NCBI GenBank assembly: GCA_003134855.1
Contig: PLCS01000007.1
Location: forward strand, 691,011 to 755,010
Length of the DNA: 64,000 nucleotides
Direction: 5' to 3'
Source: Acidobacteriaceae bacterium
GTDB taxonomy: Bacteria; Acidobacteriota; Terriglobia; Terriglobales; Acidobacteriaceae
In this document: positions 34,834 to 44,810 of the stretch, one piece after another
How positions within the stretch are numbered: the first letter of the stretch is position 1
Layout: every line of letters begins with the position of its first letter
Position numbers and translations under genes: made by a program
The notes under the pieces: model-generated
What the model saw: the letters and a program-made list of their open reading frames with translations, nothing else
Databases searched by the model: none
What the model was told of the DNA's origin: nothing

Positions 34834-35904
34834 CGAAGCGCAACGGGTTGGTTAGAGTGTAACTGTTCCCAGAAGACTTGGTGTGGTGTTTTGTAGCCCA
34901 GGCATTTTCTGGGCCGGTGGTTGAGGAGGTGCTGGGCCAAGGCTATCTCATCGTCGGTCACTTCTTCCAGCTTGCGGTGCTTGGGAAAGAACTGACGGAC
35001 CAGGCCATTGAGGTTTTCGTTGGCGCCGCGTTCCCAGGCGGCGTGAGGATGGGCGAAGTAGAAGTTCAGCTTGAGCGCGGAGGCGATCCGCTCATGCTGG
35101 GCAAACTCTTTGCCATTATCGGTGGTCAAGGTATGAGCCAGATGGGAAAAAGGTCTGAGTTTTGTGACGATGGCCTGGCGTACGATAGGGGCCTGTTTAC
35201 TGATTACACGCTGAATCAGCACATAGCGGCTCTTGCGTTCGTTGATGGTCACCAGCGCCTGTGAGTGACGCGCGCCGACAACCAAATCAGCATCCCAATC
35301 GCCGTAGCGTTCTCGTGCGCCAACGATAGCCGGCCGCTGGTCGATCGAGACCTGGTTGGGGATAGTGCCGCGCCGCTCGCGCACGCCGCGCCGTTTGCGC
35401 CGTTGCTTGTGGACCCGCAGCGCCAGGTGGAGATGGCCGCCGGCGCGCTTGTCCTGGTAGATGCGTTGATAGATGGTCTCGTGCGAAAGCCGCGGCAGAT
35501 GCTCGGCGCGCTGATGACCGGCGATCTGTTGCGGACTCCAGGTCTCTGCCAGCTTTTCGCGGGCGAAATCCCATGCGGCGGCGGGCACGCGACGAGCGTT
35601 GGCGGCGCTGCGCAGGCCGCGCGCCGCAGCCAACAATCCGGCCACCTGCGGCTGATAAGGGCCGACGACGCGGTTGCGGTTCAACTCGCGGCTGATGGTG
35701 GAGGCAGGCCGCCCCAGCTTGGCCCCGATGGACCCCAGGGACCAACCGGCCTCCTTGAGGGCGGAGATTTGGTATCGTTCTTCTTGGATGAGATGGCGGT
35801 AGCACATTCGGCAAACCTTACTTGGTGGTTAGGCTTTCTGGATGCTACCCCATCCCATCCACCTGCCACCGGAGTTGCCGTTGCACTTCGTTGTTGAATC
35901 CGCC
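34820..35904 (-). mobile_element. IS30-family insertion sequence, complete
   Basis: The element is 1085 bp long with 27-bp inverted ends (34820-34846 and 35878-35904) that differ at one position. They begin GGCGGATTCAACAACGAAG. It contains one intact transposase gene. A target duplication could not be read safely: a 2-bp CG duplication is possible only if the ends start five bases later. Confidence 0.9.
34827..35807 (-). CDS. IS30-family transposase
   Basis: This 326-aa DDE transposase has an N-terminal helix-turn-helix (MCYRHLIQEERYQISALKEAG; LGRPASTISRELNRN), the middle region LSHETIYQRIYQDKRAGG, and the catalytic residues in GDWDADLVVG, TLTTDNGKEFAQHE and HAAWERGANENLNGLVRQFFPK. The stop codon lies inside the left inverted repeat. 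Frame and motifs are intact, so it may be active. Confidence 0.95.
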   Translation of the reverse strand: MCYRHLIQEERYQISALKEAGWSLGSIGAKLGRPASTISRELNRNRVVGPYQPQVAGLLAAARGLRSAANARRVPAAAWDFAREKLAETWSPQQIAGHQRAEHLPRLSHETIYQRIYQDKRAGGHLHLALRVHKQRRKRRGVRERRGTIPNQVSIDQRPAIVGARERYGDWDADLVVGARHSQALVTINERKSRYVLIQRVISKQAPIVRQAIVTKLRPFSHLAHTLTTDNGKEFAQHERIASALKLNFYFAHPHAAWERGANENLNGLVRQFFPKHRKLEEVTDDEIALAQHLLNHRPRKCLGYKTPHQVFWEQLHSNQPVALRC

Positions 35905-35957
35905 AACCATAACGGACCTACAATAATCTGGAGGGGATTTGTAACTTGCTGATTCTA

Positions 35958-36005
35958 TTGGCGTCCCCGACGGGATTTGAACCCGTGTTATCGCCGTGAA
36001 AGGGC
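35958..36005. repeat. attL: displaced 3' part of tRNA-Glu
   Basis: 48 bp identical to 46945-46992. It includes the T arm, the 3' acceptor strand and the 3' half of the anticodon arm. A further 8 bp (GATTCTAT) match after a 1-bp gap. Confidence 0.9.
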
Positions 36006-36132
36006 TATTTAGGGCATTTCGGATGGGTTTGCATGGGTTGTGCAAAACTCGCCAATCTCCGCCAATTGCGCATGGATACTGGTGACTTCGTGCTTGCCTG
36101 CGTTAGGCCTCATTTGACTCCAAGTTCCAGTT

Positions 36133-36154
36133 CTATCGTTACCACAGCGTTACC
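36133..36154. promoter_or_regulatory. Integrase arm-type site, left
   Basis: The 22-bp sequence containing GTTACCACAGCGTTACC (two GTTACC units 11 bp apart) is repeated exactly at 46874-46895 near the other end of the island. Confidence 0.5.
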
Positions 36155-36691
36155 GCGTTTTCAGCCGCACACAGAGCCAGCAAACCCCTTGTAGGCTTCC
36201 CTTGTCCGGTGAGCCAAGCCCCGGATGCAGGGAGAGATACGGGCATTTTGATTCCGCCCCGCCCCCATGCCTCCAGTTGTCATCTGCGAGTTGACAATTC
36301 CTGCGCAACAAATCAACCCCGGCAATTCGCCCTATACAACGCGCGAGGACACCCGCTACATTTTCCGCTACATTCCCGCGAAGCATTCTTTTCTGGTGGA
36401 CCCCAGCCCCCCCAGAGAGGGCGGGTGGGTCCAAGCTATTACATCTGGCTCCGGCAATTTTACGCTAAAAACGCTGTTTACTATGTAGTCATTACTTCTT
36501 CACAAAATCATAGACAGGCCGCCGGAGAAGTATTTTTTAGATTTTCAAGCATGAAACGCGGGTTTGCACGATGTGGCGCAGCCGCGAAAAGTGGGATTCT
36601 TTACCTAGGAAAAATGGCAAAAAGCTTCAGCGACTTCGCTGCTTCCCTACCATTCGCTCAACCCATCCAAACCCGTCCCCGCTCACGCACA

Positions 36692-36707
36692 CGCGCGCCC
36701 GCGCGTA
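36692..36707. repeat. CG-rich repeat flanking hsd operon, left copy
   Basis: CGCGCGCCCGCGCGTA, also found at 43065-43080. Upstream of both copies lies TCCAAACCYGTC. Confidence 0.5.
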
Positions 36708-36729
36708 TTGCTGTAATAATTCCATTCTG

Positions 36730-39700
36730 CTATATGGCGGATTCTCCAATTTGCCCGGAGTCTCCCCTGGCCCGCAATGCCTCATACAGCATCGCTGGTC
36801 CGAGCAGCACGTCTTTCAATCCGCTGCGCACCTTCTCCGAGTCCAGAGCCTGCCTGCTCATGGTGGAGTGTGCCGCCAGGGCGTCCATGATGGCATTCAT
36901 GATGCCATTGGCCAGATCGGGCGAGTTGGAGAACTGTTCCTTGGTGTTGTTGCTGGCCTGCTGCACCAGCAAGTCCGACTCCAGCAGCTTGCCCTTGATG
37001 ACGTTGTTCACGTACACCAGCTTGTCGTCTTCCGTCAGTTCCCCATCGAAGAGGTCATTCACTTTGGCAATAATCTCCGCCAGCAGGGCCTTCTCTTTCT
37101 CCTGAACCGAACCGGAGCCAATGTCAGTGATCGGCGGCAACTTGGGTGTCTCGCCCTCGCCCAGCACCATGGCTTGCTTGCCCTTGTTCTTTAGGTTGTG
37201 GTGGGTCAGCTTCACCTTCGATAGGTCAATCTCTTCCCTCTCGCGGCCAAAGTCCAGCAAGGGCAGCAGGCGCCGATAGAAGATATACCGGCCCTCAAGA
37301 GCGGTGTTGCCGTAGTCGAATATCTGCGATAGGAAGGTGTAGACACGCTGGAAGGTGCCCATGTCCCGCTTGAACAGGATCAGGCTGTCCATCTCATCCT
37401 TGGCTTCTTCAGCGGCATTGCTGTCTTTCTTGGACTGGGCTGCTCTAAAGCGGGCCTGGGCTTCCTTGTACTGGTTCAGCAGTCTGCTCACCACAGGCTC
37501 CAGCGCGGCCAACAGGTCACTCTGCTTCGCCTGGGGGTTCAGCTCCACCTCCACCACGCGAACCACCTCAAAGTCGTCGTAGTGCCCCGCGCTATCCAGC
37601 TTCATCCGCAGATCGAAGACCAGGTTCGGGTCAGTGACGTTCGCCAACTCTGCCGTCTGGTAGTACGCCTTGAACGCCAGTAGCACCTCTCCCGGATCGT
37701 TCTGGAAGTCCAGCACGTAGGTCGTCGTCTTCTCGCCAAACGGACCCTTGTACGAGCGATTCAGCCGGGAGAGAGTCTGCACCGCCTGAATGCCCGCCAG
37801 CCGCTTGTCCACATACATGCCGCACAAGAGCGGCTGATCGAAGCCGGTCTGAAATTTGTTTGCAACAAGCAGGACTTGATACTCCTCCGTACCAGCGGCG
37901 TCCCGCGCATCGAAGGCTTTGCGTATCTCCCGTCCGCGCAAGTTGGGATTCAGCACCTTGCTTGTCTCTGTGAACCCGTCTGGGCCGGACTCCACGTCAT
38001 TCACCTCCCCGGAGAAGGCGACCAGCGTCGCAATCTTGTAATTGTTGGCCTTGATATATTTGTCGATGGCCAACTGCCAGCGCACGGCCTCTAACCGGCT
38101 GCCCAGTACCACCATGGCCTTTGCATGACCATTCAGCAGGGGTTGCACCGTCTCCCGGAAGTGCTCCACCACCACTTGCACCTTCTGCGCGATGTTGTAG
38201 GGGTGCAGCCGTACCCAGCGCAGGATGCCCTTCAGAGCCGCGCTGCGCTCCACCTCCTCCTCATCCATCTCCTTGCCTTCATGGGCCAGCTTGAAGGCCA
38301 GCTTATAGCTTGTGTAATTCTCCAAAACGTCCAGGATGAAGCCCTCTTCAATCGCCTGCCGCATGGAGTACACATGGAACGCTTCGGGCAGATTGCCGGG
38401 ACCGGCGGGCAATTCCGGGTTGGGTCTGCGGCCAAACATCTCCAGCGTCTTTGCCTTGGGAGTTGCCGTAAACGCCACATAGGTGATGCCCGCGTGGTTA
38501 GTACGCGCAGCCATCTGCGCCGTCAGTACGTCTTCCGTGCTCACCTCGCCGCCGTCGGCCACCTCTTGCAATTCCTCGGCAGTCAACACGGCCCTCAGTT
38601 TGGAGGCTGTTTCGCCGCTTTGTGAGGAGTGGGCCTCATCAGCAATCACGGCAAACCGCTTGCCTTGGGTAGCTGCCAACTCCTGCACCTTCTCCAATGC
38701 AAAGGGAAAGGTCTGGATGGTGCAGACCACAATCTTTTTCGCTCCACTCAGCGCCTGTGCCAGCTCACCGCTCTTGCTGGCACTCTCTCCGGTGATTGTC
38801 GCCACCACACCCGCTGTGCGCTCAAAGTCGAAGATGGCCTGCTGCAACTGCTGGTCAATTACGTTGCGGTCACTCACCACCAGCACCGTGTCAAAGACCT
38901 TCTTCTGCTGCTCACTGTGCAGATCAGCCAGGAAGTGCGCCGTCCAGGCAATCGAATTGGTTTTGCCGGAGCCTGCCGAATGCTGAATCAGATACTTGCC
39001 GCCCGCGCCCGTCGCGTACACATCGGCAACTAGCTTGCGCGTGGCATCCAACTGGTGGTAACGCGGAAAGATCACTCTCTTGATCTGCTTCTTTGAGTCC
39101 TTCTCTGTCACCAGATAGCGGCCCAGAATCTCCAGCCAGCTCTCCCGCGCCCACACCTCTTCCCACAGGTAGGCCGTCTGGTGCCCGCCCTTTGGGTTCG
39201 GCGGATTGCCCGCCCCGCCGTCGTTGCCTTTGTTGAAGGGCAGAAAATCCGTCGCCGGTCCTGCCAGCTTGGTGGTCATCTGCACTTCGCTGTTGCTCAC
39301 TGCAAAGTGAACCAGCGCCCCCGAAGGAAACGAGAGCAGCGGCTCGGCTGCCTGGCCCTTGGGTTTGGGATGCCGGTCAAAGCGGTACTGGTCCACGGCG
39401 TCCTCTACCGACTGGGTGAAGTCCGTCTTTAACTCCACAGTGGCAACGGGCAGGCCGTTCAAAAAGAGCACCAGGTCCAGGCAGTTCTCGTTGTGCAGGG
39501 AGTAGCGCACCTGCCGGACAACGCGGAGCCGGTTAGCGGCGTAGCGGGCCAGAATCTCCGGGTTCATGGCCAGCGCCGGTTTGAACTGGGCCAGCGGCAG
39601 CTTCTGCTTCAGGCCAATCATCTCCACACCATGGCGCAACACATCCAACGTGCCGCGAGCGTTCAACTGTTCCCGCAGCCGCGCCAACAGCACTTCGCCT

Positions 39701-39897
39701 GCCTTTGCACCGTGATTCTTGGTGAGCGCCTCCCACGCCTTGGGCTGGGCCTCTTGCACCCATGCCAGCACATCCGGCGGGAAGAGAGTCAGTGAGCGGT
39801 CATAATTTGCGGCGTCGCTCTCGGCATAGAGCCAGCCATGGGCGGCTAGATGCTCGCAGACTTCGGTCTCGAAGTTGATCTCTTTGTGCAGGTTCAT
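36730..39897 (-). CDS. hsdR: Type I restriction enzyme, R (translocase/nuclease) subunit
   Basis: This 1055-aa protein starts in an ATGA overlap with hsdS. The N-terminal nuclease domain contains NCLDLVLFLNGLPVATVELKT (D...ExK). The SF2 motor has Walker A IQHSAGSGKTNSIAWTA, VVSDRNVIDQQLQ, VIADEAHSSQSGE (DEAH), ITYVAFTATPKAKTLEMFG, and VLLVANKFQTGFDQPLLCGMYVDKRL. The C-terminus carries the helical HsdM-binding part. It forms the complex with HsdM and HsdS that cuts unmodified foreign DNA after translocation. All motifs look intact. Confidence 0.96.
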   Translation of the reverse strand: MNLHKEINFETEVCEHLAAHGWLYAESDAANYDRSLTLFPPDVLAWVQEAQPKAWEALTKNHGAKAGEVLLARLREQLNARGTLDVLRHGVEMIGLKQKLPLAQFKPALAMNPEILARYAANRLRVVRQVRYSLHNENCLDLVLFLNGLPVATVELKTDFTQSVEDAVDQYRFDRHPKPKGQAAEPLLSFPSGALVHFAVSNSEVQMTTKLAGPATDFLPFNKGNDGGAGNPPNPKGGHQTAYLWEEVWARESWLEILGRYLVTEKDSKKQIKRVIFPRYHQLDATRKLVADVYATGAGGKYLIQHSAGSGKTNSIAWTAHFLADLHSEQQKKVFDTVLVVSDRNVIDQQLQQAIFDFERTAGVVATITGESASKSGELAQALSGAKKIVVCTIQTFPFALEKVQELAATQGKRFAVIADEAHSSQSGETASKLRAVLTAEELQEVADGGEVSTEDVLTAQMAARTNHAGITYVAFTATPKAKTLEMFGRRPNPELPAGPGNLPEAFHVYSMRQAIEEGFILDVLENYTSYKLAFKLAHEGKEMDEEEVERSAALKGILRWVRLHPYNIAQKVQVVVEHFRETVQPLLNGHAKAMVVLGSRLEAVRWQLAIDKYIKANNYKIATLVAFSGEVNDVESGPDGFTETSKVLNPNLRGREIRKAFDARDAAGTEEYQVLLVANKFQTGFDQPLLCGMYVDKRLAGIQAVQTLSRLNRSYKGPFGEKTTTYVLDFQNDPGEVLLAFKAYYQTAELANVTDPNLVFDLRMKLDSAGHYDDFEVVRVVEVELNPQAKQSDLLAALEPVVSRLLNQYKEAQARFRAAQSKKDSNAAEEAKDEMDSLILFKRDMGTFQRVYTFLSQIFDYGNTALEGRYIFYRRLLPLLDFGREREEIDLSKVKLTHHNLKNKGKQAMVLGEGETPKLPPITDIGSGSVQEKEKALLAEIIAKVNDLFDGELTEDDKLVYVNNVIKGKLLESDLLVQQASNNTKEQFSNSPDLANGIMNAIMDALAAHSTMSRQALDSEKVRSGLKDVLLGPAMLYEALRARGDSGQIGESAI

Positions 39898-41213
39898 GCG
39901 GTTTCCTCTTTGGGTAGGCCGCGCACGTCGATCTTGCCGGTGACGGCGGTGGAGATGAGAGCGGAGCGGCGTTCCTGGAGCAGATCGATGGCGTGAGTGA
40001 CTTCTGCAAGCAGTGCGTCAAACCTGGCAATCTCGCGGTCGAGAAATGCTGTGATTTGAAGTTGCTCGTTCAAGTTTGGAGATAGTATTAAGACCTTTAA
40101 CAGGTTTTGAAGCGATAAGCGCGGCAGCCCTGCTCCTTTTACGAATGCCTCGACTTGTCCCTTTAAGAAGGCCGATTGGCAAAGGTAATTCAAGTAATTC
40201 GATTCAATCTCACTCTCGTCGGGTGTGATGATGATTAACGATGACGCAACGACAAAATCTAGATCTTCACGTATAACGATGGTTTTTCCGATAGTTCCAT
40301 CCTTACTGAAAAGCACGTCTCCCTTTTGGGGTTTGCATCCACTCTTAACGAGGGCGGCGTAGCTGGCAGCGGAAGTAAGAATGGCCTCCGAAAAATCAAT
40401 AGCGCTGTCTGTAATGTCCTTCGTAGATACAAAGAAAAATTCACCGTTCTCTGTCTCTGGCGATACATGTGCACCATCAGTAATGCGCTTTGCTGAATGT
40501 TTTAGCATAGAAACATTCCAATTGGAAGGTACCTCGCCTAACCATTCGATGCCGGAATCCTTCATGGGGGCATCGGGGTTCAGCCCTTTGGTGACGGCGT
40601 GGGAGATGACGGCCTGCCGCTTCTCTTTCAGCAGTTCAATCAACCGCCGCTGCTCCTCCACCAACGTATCGATCTTGGCAGTTTCATGCTCCAAAAACTC
40701 GGCTATTAATGATTGCTCTTGTGTCGGAGGTGTTGGGACTTTGATAGCACCAAGGTCGCCTTTTGTCACGTGAACCATACCGATGATCCCATGAGCCTGA
40801 TCTTCGACATGAGCGGTTACCGCTTTAAGTGTCCAAAACAAGGTGCGCTTATCAATTGAGTTGGGTACAACCCGAAATATATGCTGGTTGAGAGCGCAGA
40901 CTTCGTCTCGTCTCCAAAGAAAAGGGCCAAAAGATGTACCGCGATTACCTGACCATCCGAAGAGTAAATCTCCGTCGTGAACCAAGTATTGCGGTTCGAC
41001 TTGACCTTCGTAGTAGTTGAACTCTTCACTGCCATTGAGGTTCTGTATTCGTATGATTGGAATTCCGAATTCTACCCATTCGGATGGCTTGAAAGCATCC
41101 CCATTGATGAATTCCGCGAGTCGTTTTAACGGCAGAAGCTCCCAGTGCTCCGGCACGTCGCCCAGCCATTCCACGCCGCTATCTTTGTACTTTGGATACC
41201 GAGGCAAGCTCAT
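39894..41213 (-). CDS. hsdS: Type I restriction enzyme, specificity subunit
   Basis: This 439-aa protein has two target-recognition domains, each opened by a repeat: [27 protein letters not shown] at the N-terminus and [28 protein letters not shown] near residue 215. Each domain is followed by a conserved coiled-coil helix ([46 protein letters not shown]). It fixes the DNA sequence methylated and cut by HsdM/HsdR; the site cannot be predicted here. Both ends overlap the neighbouring genes by 4 bp. Confidence 0.95.
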   Translation of the reverse strand: MSLPRYPKYKDSGVEWLGDVPEHWELLPLKRLAEFINGDAFKPSEWVEFGIPIIRIQNLNGSEEFNYYEGQVEPQYLVHDGDLLFGWSGNRGTSFGPFLWRRDEVCALNQHIFRVVPNSIDKRTLFWTLKAVTAHVEDQAHGIIGMVHVTKGDLGAIKVPTPPTQEQSLIAEFLEHETAKIDTLVEEQRRLIELLKEKRQAVISHAVTKGLNPDAPMKDSGIEWLGEVPSNWNVSMLKHSAKRITDGAHVSPETENGEFFFVSTKDITDSAIDFSEAILTSAASYAALVKSGCKPQKGDVLFSKDGTIGKTIVIREDLDFVVASSLIIITPDESEIESNYLNYLCQSAFLKGQVEAFVKGAGLPRLSLQNLLKVLILSPNLNEQLQITAFLDREIARFDALLAEVTHAIDLLQERRSALISTAVTGKIDVRGLPKEETA

Positions 41214-42943
41214 TCGGCTAGGCCCTCCAGCATCCCCATGATCTTTGCCGTGACGCCCTTCAATTCCGCATCAATCTCTTCCAACGAGCGCGGCGGCTTG
41301 AAGACGTAGAAGTGCCGGTTGAAGGGAATTTCATAGCCGACTTTTGTCTTTTCATGGTCAATCCAGGCGTCGGGCACGTGGGGCAGAACCTCGCGCTCGA
41401 AGTACGCGTCCACATCTTCACTGAGGGGCACATTCTCTGTGTCGCGCAGACTGCTGTCCGGCTGCGGGTCGCCCTTGTTCTTGCCCTTGGCAACCCAAAC
41501 CACATTGCCCTGTTCATCGACCAATGGCCTCTCCACGGTGATGGTGCAGTAGCCGAACTCCTCGTTCTTGAAGATGCGGCTGATGGGAGCGCCGTCCTTG
41601 CTGGCCTCTTTGAACGAGCCGAAGAGGCGGGTGACCTCCGCAATATGCTCTTCGCTCAGTTCCTTGCGCTTGCTACCCAGGCTCTTGCGCATCTTCTGCC
41701 AGAAACTGCTGGCGTCAATCAGTTGCACCTTGCCTTTGCGGGCTTTGGGCTTACGGTTCGACAGAATCCAGACATAGGTGGAGATGCCGGTGTTGTAGAA
41801 CATGTCCGTGGGCAGGCCGATGATGGCCTCCACCAGATCGTTTTCTAATACGTAGCGGCGGATTTCACTCTCCCCGCTGCCCGCTCCGCCGGTAAACAGT
41901 GGCGAGCCATTCAGGACGATACCGAAGCGGCTGCCCCCATCCACGGCCGGACGCATCTTGGATAGCAGATGCATCAGGAAGAGCAGCGACCCATCGCTGA
42001 CACGGGGCAGTCCGGGGCCGAAGCGCCCGCTGAAGTCCTGCGACTCGTATTCCTGCCGGACGGCCTTCTCCACCTTCTTCCACTCCACGCCAAAGGGCGG
42101 ATTGGAGAGCATGTAGTCGAACTTGCGGTGCGGGTGACCATCCTCAGAGAGCGTGTTTCCGGGGATGATGTTGGCTACGTCTTGCCCCTTGATGAGCATA
42201 TCGGCCTTGCAGATGGCGTAGGACTCATCGTTCAACTCCTGTCCGTACATGGTGAGCCGGGCCTGGGGGTTGTGCTCGGCCAGGTATTCGCCCGCCACAG
42301 AGAGCATTCCGCCCGTGCCTGCCGTAGGGTCATAAATGGTGCGGACCACTCCAGGTGTGGCCAATACGTCGTCATCCTCAACGAAGATCAGGTTGACCAT
42401 GAGACGGATGACCTCGCGGGGGGTGAAGTGCTCTCCGGCGGTGGCGTTCGATGCCTCAGCAAACTTGCGGATTAGCTCCTCGAAGATGGTGCCCATGTCA
42501 TTGTTGCTGACCTTGTCCGGATGCAAGTCGAATCCCGCAAACTTCTCCGTCACCAGATAAAGAAGTTTCCATTTCTCCAGGCGATCAATCTGGGTATACA
42601 TGTCAAATCGCTCGAAGATGTCCCGGACGTTGGGAGAAAAACTCTGAATATAGATGCAAAGGTTGTCTTTGATGTGGTCCTGGTCGCCCATGAGCGTCTT
42701 CATGTCCATGGGCGAGGTGTTGTAGAAGCTCTGCTTGGCTTTGCGCAGCAGGAACGGCTCCGGGTTGACTCCAGACTTGCTCCGGACGCCCAACTCGGCC
42801 AGCACGGCCTGCTTGGTCTCTTCCAGAACGCAATCCATGCGGCGCAATACTGTAAATGGCAGGATCACCTTGCCGTACTCCGACTGCGAATACTCACCGC
42901 GCAGCAGATCGGCAACCGACCAGATAAAAGAGGAAAGGCTCAT
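41210..42943 (-). CDS. hsdM: Type I restriction enzyme, methyltransferase subunit
   Basis: This 577-aa N6-adenine methyltransferase begins [20 protein letters not shown], the HsdM N-terminal helical domain. Motifs are [18 protein letters not shown] (SAM site) and [14 protein letters not shown] (catalytic NPPF). The frame is open to 43054, but the family start is MSLSS; ATG 42970 (MIWNGIPKT) is an alternative. It is the first gene of hsdM-hsdS-hsdR. The ATGA overlap with hsdS implies coupled translation. Confidence 0.95.
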   Translation of the reverse strand: MSLSSFIWSVADLLRGEYSQSEYGKVILPFTVLRRMDCVLEETKQAVLAELGVRSKSGVNPEPFLLRKAKQSFYNTSPMDMKTLMGDQDHIKDNLCIYIQSFSPNVRDIFERFDMYTQIDRLEKWKLLYLVTEKFAGFDLHPDKVSNNDMGTIFEELIRKFAEASNATAGEHFTPREVIRLMVNLIFVEDDDVLATPGVVRTIYDPTAGTGGMLSVAGEYLAEHNPQARLTMYGQELNDESYAICKADMLIKGQDVANIIPGNTLSEDGHPHRKFDYMLSNPPFGVEWKKVEKAVRQEYESQDFSGRFGPGLPRVSDGSLLFLMHLLSKMRPAVDGGSRFGIVLNGSPLFTGGAGSGESEIRRYVLENDLVEAIIGLPTDMFYNTGISTYVWILSNRKPKARKGKVQLIDASSFWQKMRKSLGSKRKELSEEHIAEVTRLFGSFKEASKDGAPISRIFKNEEFGYCTITVERPLVDEQGNVVWVAKGKNKGDPQPDSSLRDTENVPLSEDVDAYFEREVLPHVPDAWIDHEKTKVGYEIPFNRHFYVFKPPRSLEEIDAELKGVTAKIMGMLEGLAE

Positions 42944-43064
42944 TGTCTTGGGAATCCCGTTCCAAATCATGGAAACATACGTTGCATCCCATCTTAGCGC
43001 GCCCGGCTGGCTGATAGCCTCATTCACCCTTGCAAAGCGGTCCAAACCTGTCAAAATCCACGCT

Positions 43065-43080
43065 CGCGCGCCCGCGCGTA
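43065..43080. repeat. CG-rich repeat flanking hsd operon, right copy
   Basis: Identical over 16 bp to 36692-36707, just beyond the other end of the hsd operon. Confidence 0.5.
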
Positions 43081-43596
43081 CTGGTCTAAATAGGGGAATT
43101 CCTGCCCTTTTTATAGCGTCCGAATTGCCTGGAACCTCGCGCGCGCGAAGTGTGAATCATCAGCTCACGTGCGCGAACTACTCCATTTATTCCGCAAATT
43201 GCCGTCACCGCTGCATTCCCCGCAAATAATAATTACCGATTGGCGGGGCCGGGGTTGGCTCCGTTGCGTCGGGCGAATCGGAAATAGGGGGGAAATCATC
43301 ACGGGCGGCACGGCGGCGCGGCCTGGGGCAACGTGGCGCGGCGGCGCGGCCTTTTTATAGCTGCCGCTAATCCCATCCCCGGCACGGATTGCTCCCTGTT
43401 CTCTTGCGTGTTCTCAGGTGTTTCGGATTGTCTCTCCCGCGCTCGGATTGCTCGCTGTTATTCCCGCTGTTAGCAGTGAATCGCGGCTTGGCCCTCGCGC
43501 GCGTACCGCTCATAGTCGTCTTTTTATAGACTGCCGCAGAATTCGTCTCTAAGCCCCTTGCAATCAACGCGGAATATGTTTTACCGCAAAATCCTG

Positions 43597-43755
43597 CTCA
43601 CGCGCGCGCACCATGTAGCAAAATTCGCCTCACGCGCGCGCGAAGCGTGTTGCAAATTCGGCTCCCGGTGCTAGAAATCGGTACGCGGTTCACCGCGACG
43701 CAAAGGGAAGCAAAGCAACGCTCACGCGCGCGCGCATTACGTGTGTCAAAATTCC
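43597..43755. repeat. Three imperfect copies of a CG-alternating repeat
   Basis: Copies start at about 43598, 43630 and 43719: CTCACGCGCGCGC, a 5-10 bp spacer, then TGTNGCAAAATTCG or close to it. Unit length is 30-35 bp and spacing is irregular. Confidence 0.55.
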
Positions 43756-44050
43756 CTCGCAGCCCAAGTTTCCCTGAGCTGCGAGAGCCTTCCGGGTTCG
43801 CTGGCGAGCGCACGACCGGAAACCTGTTTGTGCCATTGCGGGGCGACGTTTCCGCCACCCCGCCGTTGAGTAGGTTTGGCTGCCTTACTCTCTACCCTGG
43901 CAAGGGCAGAATCCTTTACAACAAAGCCGCACAACTCTTTTTCTAGCAGTTGTTTACTGTGCCTTAAGTTGATACGTTGATACATTGATAGGCTGAAACC
44001 CTGATACAGAGATACTGGGATACAAAGAAACGGTGAGCGCGGCCAAACCT

Positions 44051-44524
44051 TCAAACGCAAAGCTCCAGAATCTTTGCCACTGTCGAATAAATTGCGTCCG
44101 CGCTGTGATTGAAGCTCGGATCGAGAGTTCGGGTCACGTCCCGGACCTCGCAGCGAAAGACGCGGCCAACAAATTTGCGCGGCGAAAAAGATGTTCCTTT
44201 TCGTGGGAGCACTCCGCCGTTTGCCACTATCCAAGCGCGGAAGTATTCCGATTTGCGTCCCGCCTCTGGTTTCGCTTTGCAACCCATGTGAAAAAACTTC
44301 GCAATTCGGCGCGGGTGTTCCATGTCCATAAACTGAAACATCAGCCGCAGTTTCCAACTGTTGCCGTACATTCTGACGCGCTCGTATTTGTAGCTGGTGC
44401 AACGAAGATCGTAGGAACCCGGCTTGTATCGCTCCCACGGCGCTGGCTCTTCGGCGCATATTAACTCCGGCTCCCCTGGCTCCTGTTGCATCGGGCCGGG
44501 GCTGTCTTTTGTTTCGCTCGCCAT
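44051..44524 (-). CDS. Island protein of unknown function
   Basis: This 157-aa product has a Pro/Glu-rich start, then WERYKPGSYDLRCTSYKYER, MYGNSWKLRLMFQFMD and RIAKFFHMG, then KSEYFRAWIVANGG and SPRKFVGRVFRCEVRDV. The succession of short beta strands with FRAWIVANGG and FVGRVFRCEV fits an OB-fold-like DNA-binding protein carried by mobile elements, but this is inference. It lies 20 bp downstream of the excisionase-like gene and is probably cotranscribed with it. Confidence 0.6.
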   Translation of the reverse strand: MASETKDSPGPMQQEPGEPELICAEEPAPWERYKPGSYDLRCTSYKYERVRMYGNSWKLRLMFQFMDMEHPRRIAKFFHMGCKAKPEAGRKSEYFRAWIVANGGVLPRKGTSFSPRKFVGRVFRCEVRDVTRTLDPSFNHSADAIYSTVAKILELCV

Positions 44525-44543
44525 GTCTATGCCCCGTTCTCAC

Positions 44544-44750
44544 TCAGTGCTGCTCCAATCGCGGGCGCATCCCTTCCGCGACTACGCGCCGAATCTCGCT
44601 AATCGGGATCAGCAGCTTGGCTCCCAGCTTGACGCTGGCAATCTTGCCCTCGTATGCGTCCCGTCGCCAACTCCATCGGCTCCGGCCCGTCATAACCTCC
44701 GCCCCCTGTACGCTCACCAGTTCCGGCTCTACTCTTGCAATGACTGCCAT
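44544..44750 (-). CDS. Excisionase-like helix-turn-helix protein
   Basis: This 68-aa product reads VQGAEVMTGRSRWSWRRDAY, then EGKIASVKLGAKLLIPISEI, then RRVVAEGMRPRLEQH. The winged HTH pattern (TGxSRxxWRRxxxxGxIxxxxxGxxxLIPxxEIxR) is that of Xis/AlpA-type proteins that guide a tyrosine integrase to excise its element. The gene is divergent from the next one, consistent with an island control region. Confidence 0.8.
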   Translation of the reverse strand: MAVIARVEPELVSVQGAEVMTGRSRWSWRRDAYEGKIASVKLGAKLLIPISEIRRVVAEGMRPRLEQH

Positions 44751-44770
44751 GCGATTTGCTCCTTTTCTGC

Positions 44771-44798
44771 TTGTATCCTAACGCATCTTATGTAATAC
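44771..44798 (+). promoter_or_regulatory. Possible promoter of the 44811 gene
   Basis: TTGTAT and TAATAC lie 16 bp apart. The predicted start would be within about 6 nt of the ATG. Weaker than the other promoters listed. Confidence 0.35.
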
Positions 44799-44810
44799 TA
44801 ACTATTGCAA

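Larger units (their letters stand above)
35905..36729. other. Left end of island: attL, arm-site and spacer
   Basis: It contains the 48-bp att repeat (35958-36005), the 22-bp integrase arm-like site (36133-36154) and the left copy of the CG-rich repeat (36692-36707). No gene is supported. Confidence 0.6.
42944..44050. other. Long non-coding stretch with CG-repeat family
   Basis: No gene is supported over about 1.1 kb. It contains alternating CG tracts (43065-43080, 43599-43660, 43719-43750) and three copies of CTTTTTATAG (43107, 43351, 43520), two of them followed by CTGCCGC. It also holds the hsd promoter region, which I could not define. Confidence 0.6.

Noticed and set aside
35265..35897. 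Plus-strand frame inside the IS30 element
   Set aside because: Shadow of the transposase, which has all DDE motifs on the other strand.
34815..35909. Target-site duplication of the IS30 element
   Set aside because: Flanking bases do not match unless the ends are redefined by five bases; too uncertain to claim.
36209..37105. Long plus-strand frames opposite hsdR
   Set aside because: They are antisense shadows of hsdR or lie in the spacer; no family or coding signal.
43597..43755. Possible CRISPR array in the CG-repeat region
   Set aside because: Only three imperfect units, irregular spacing, no unique spacers of equal length and no cas genes.
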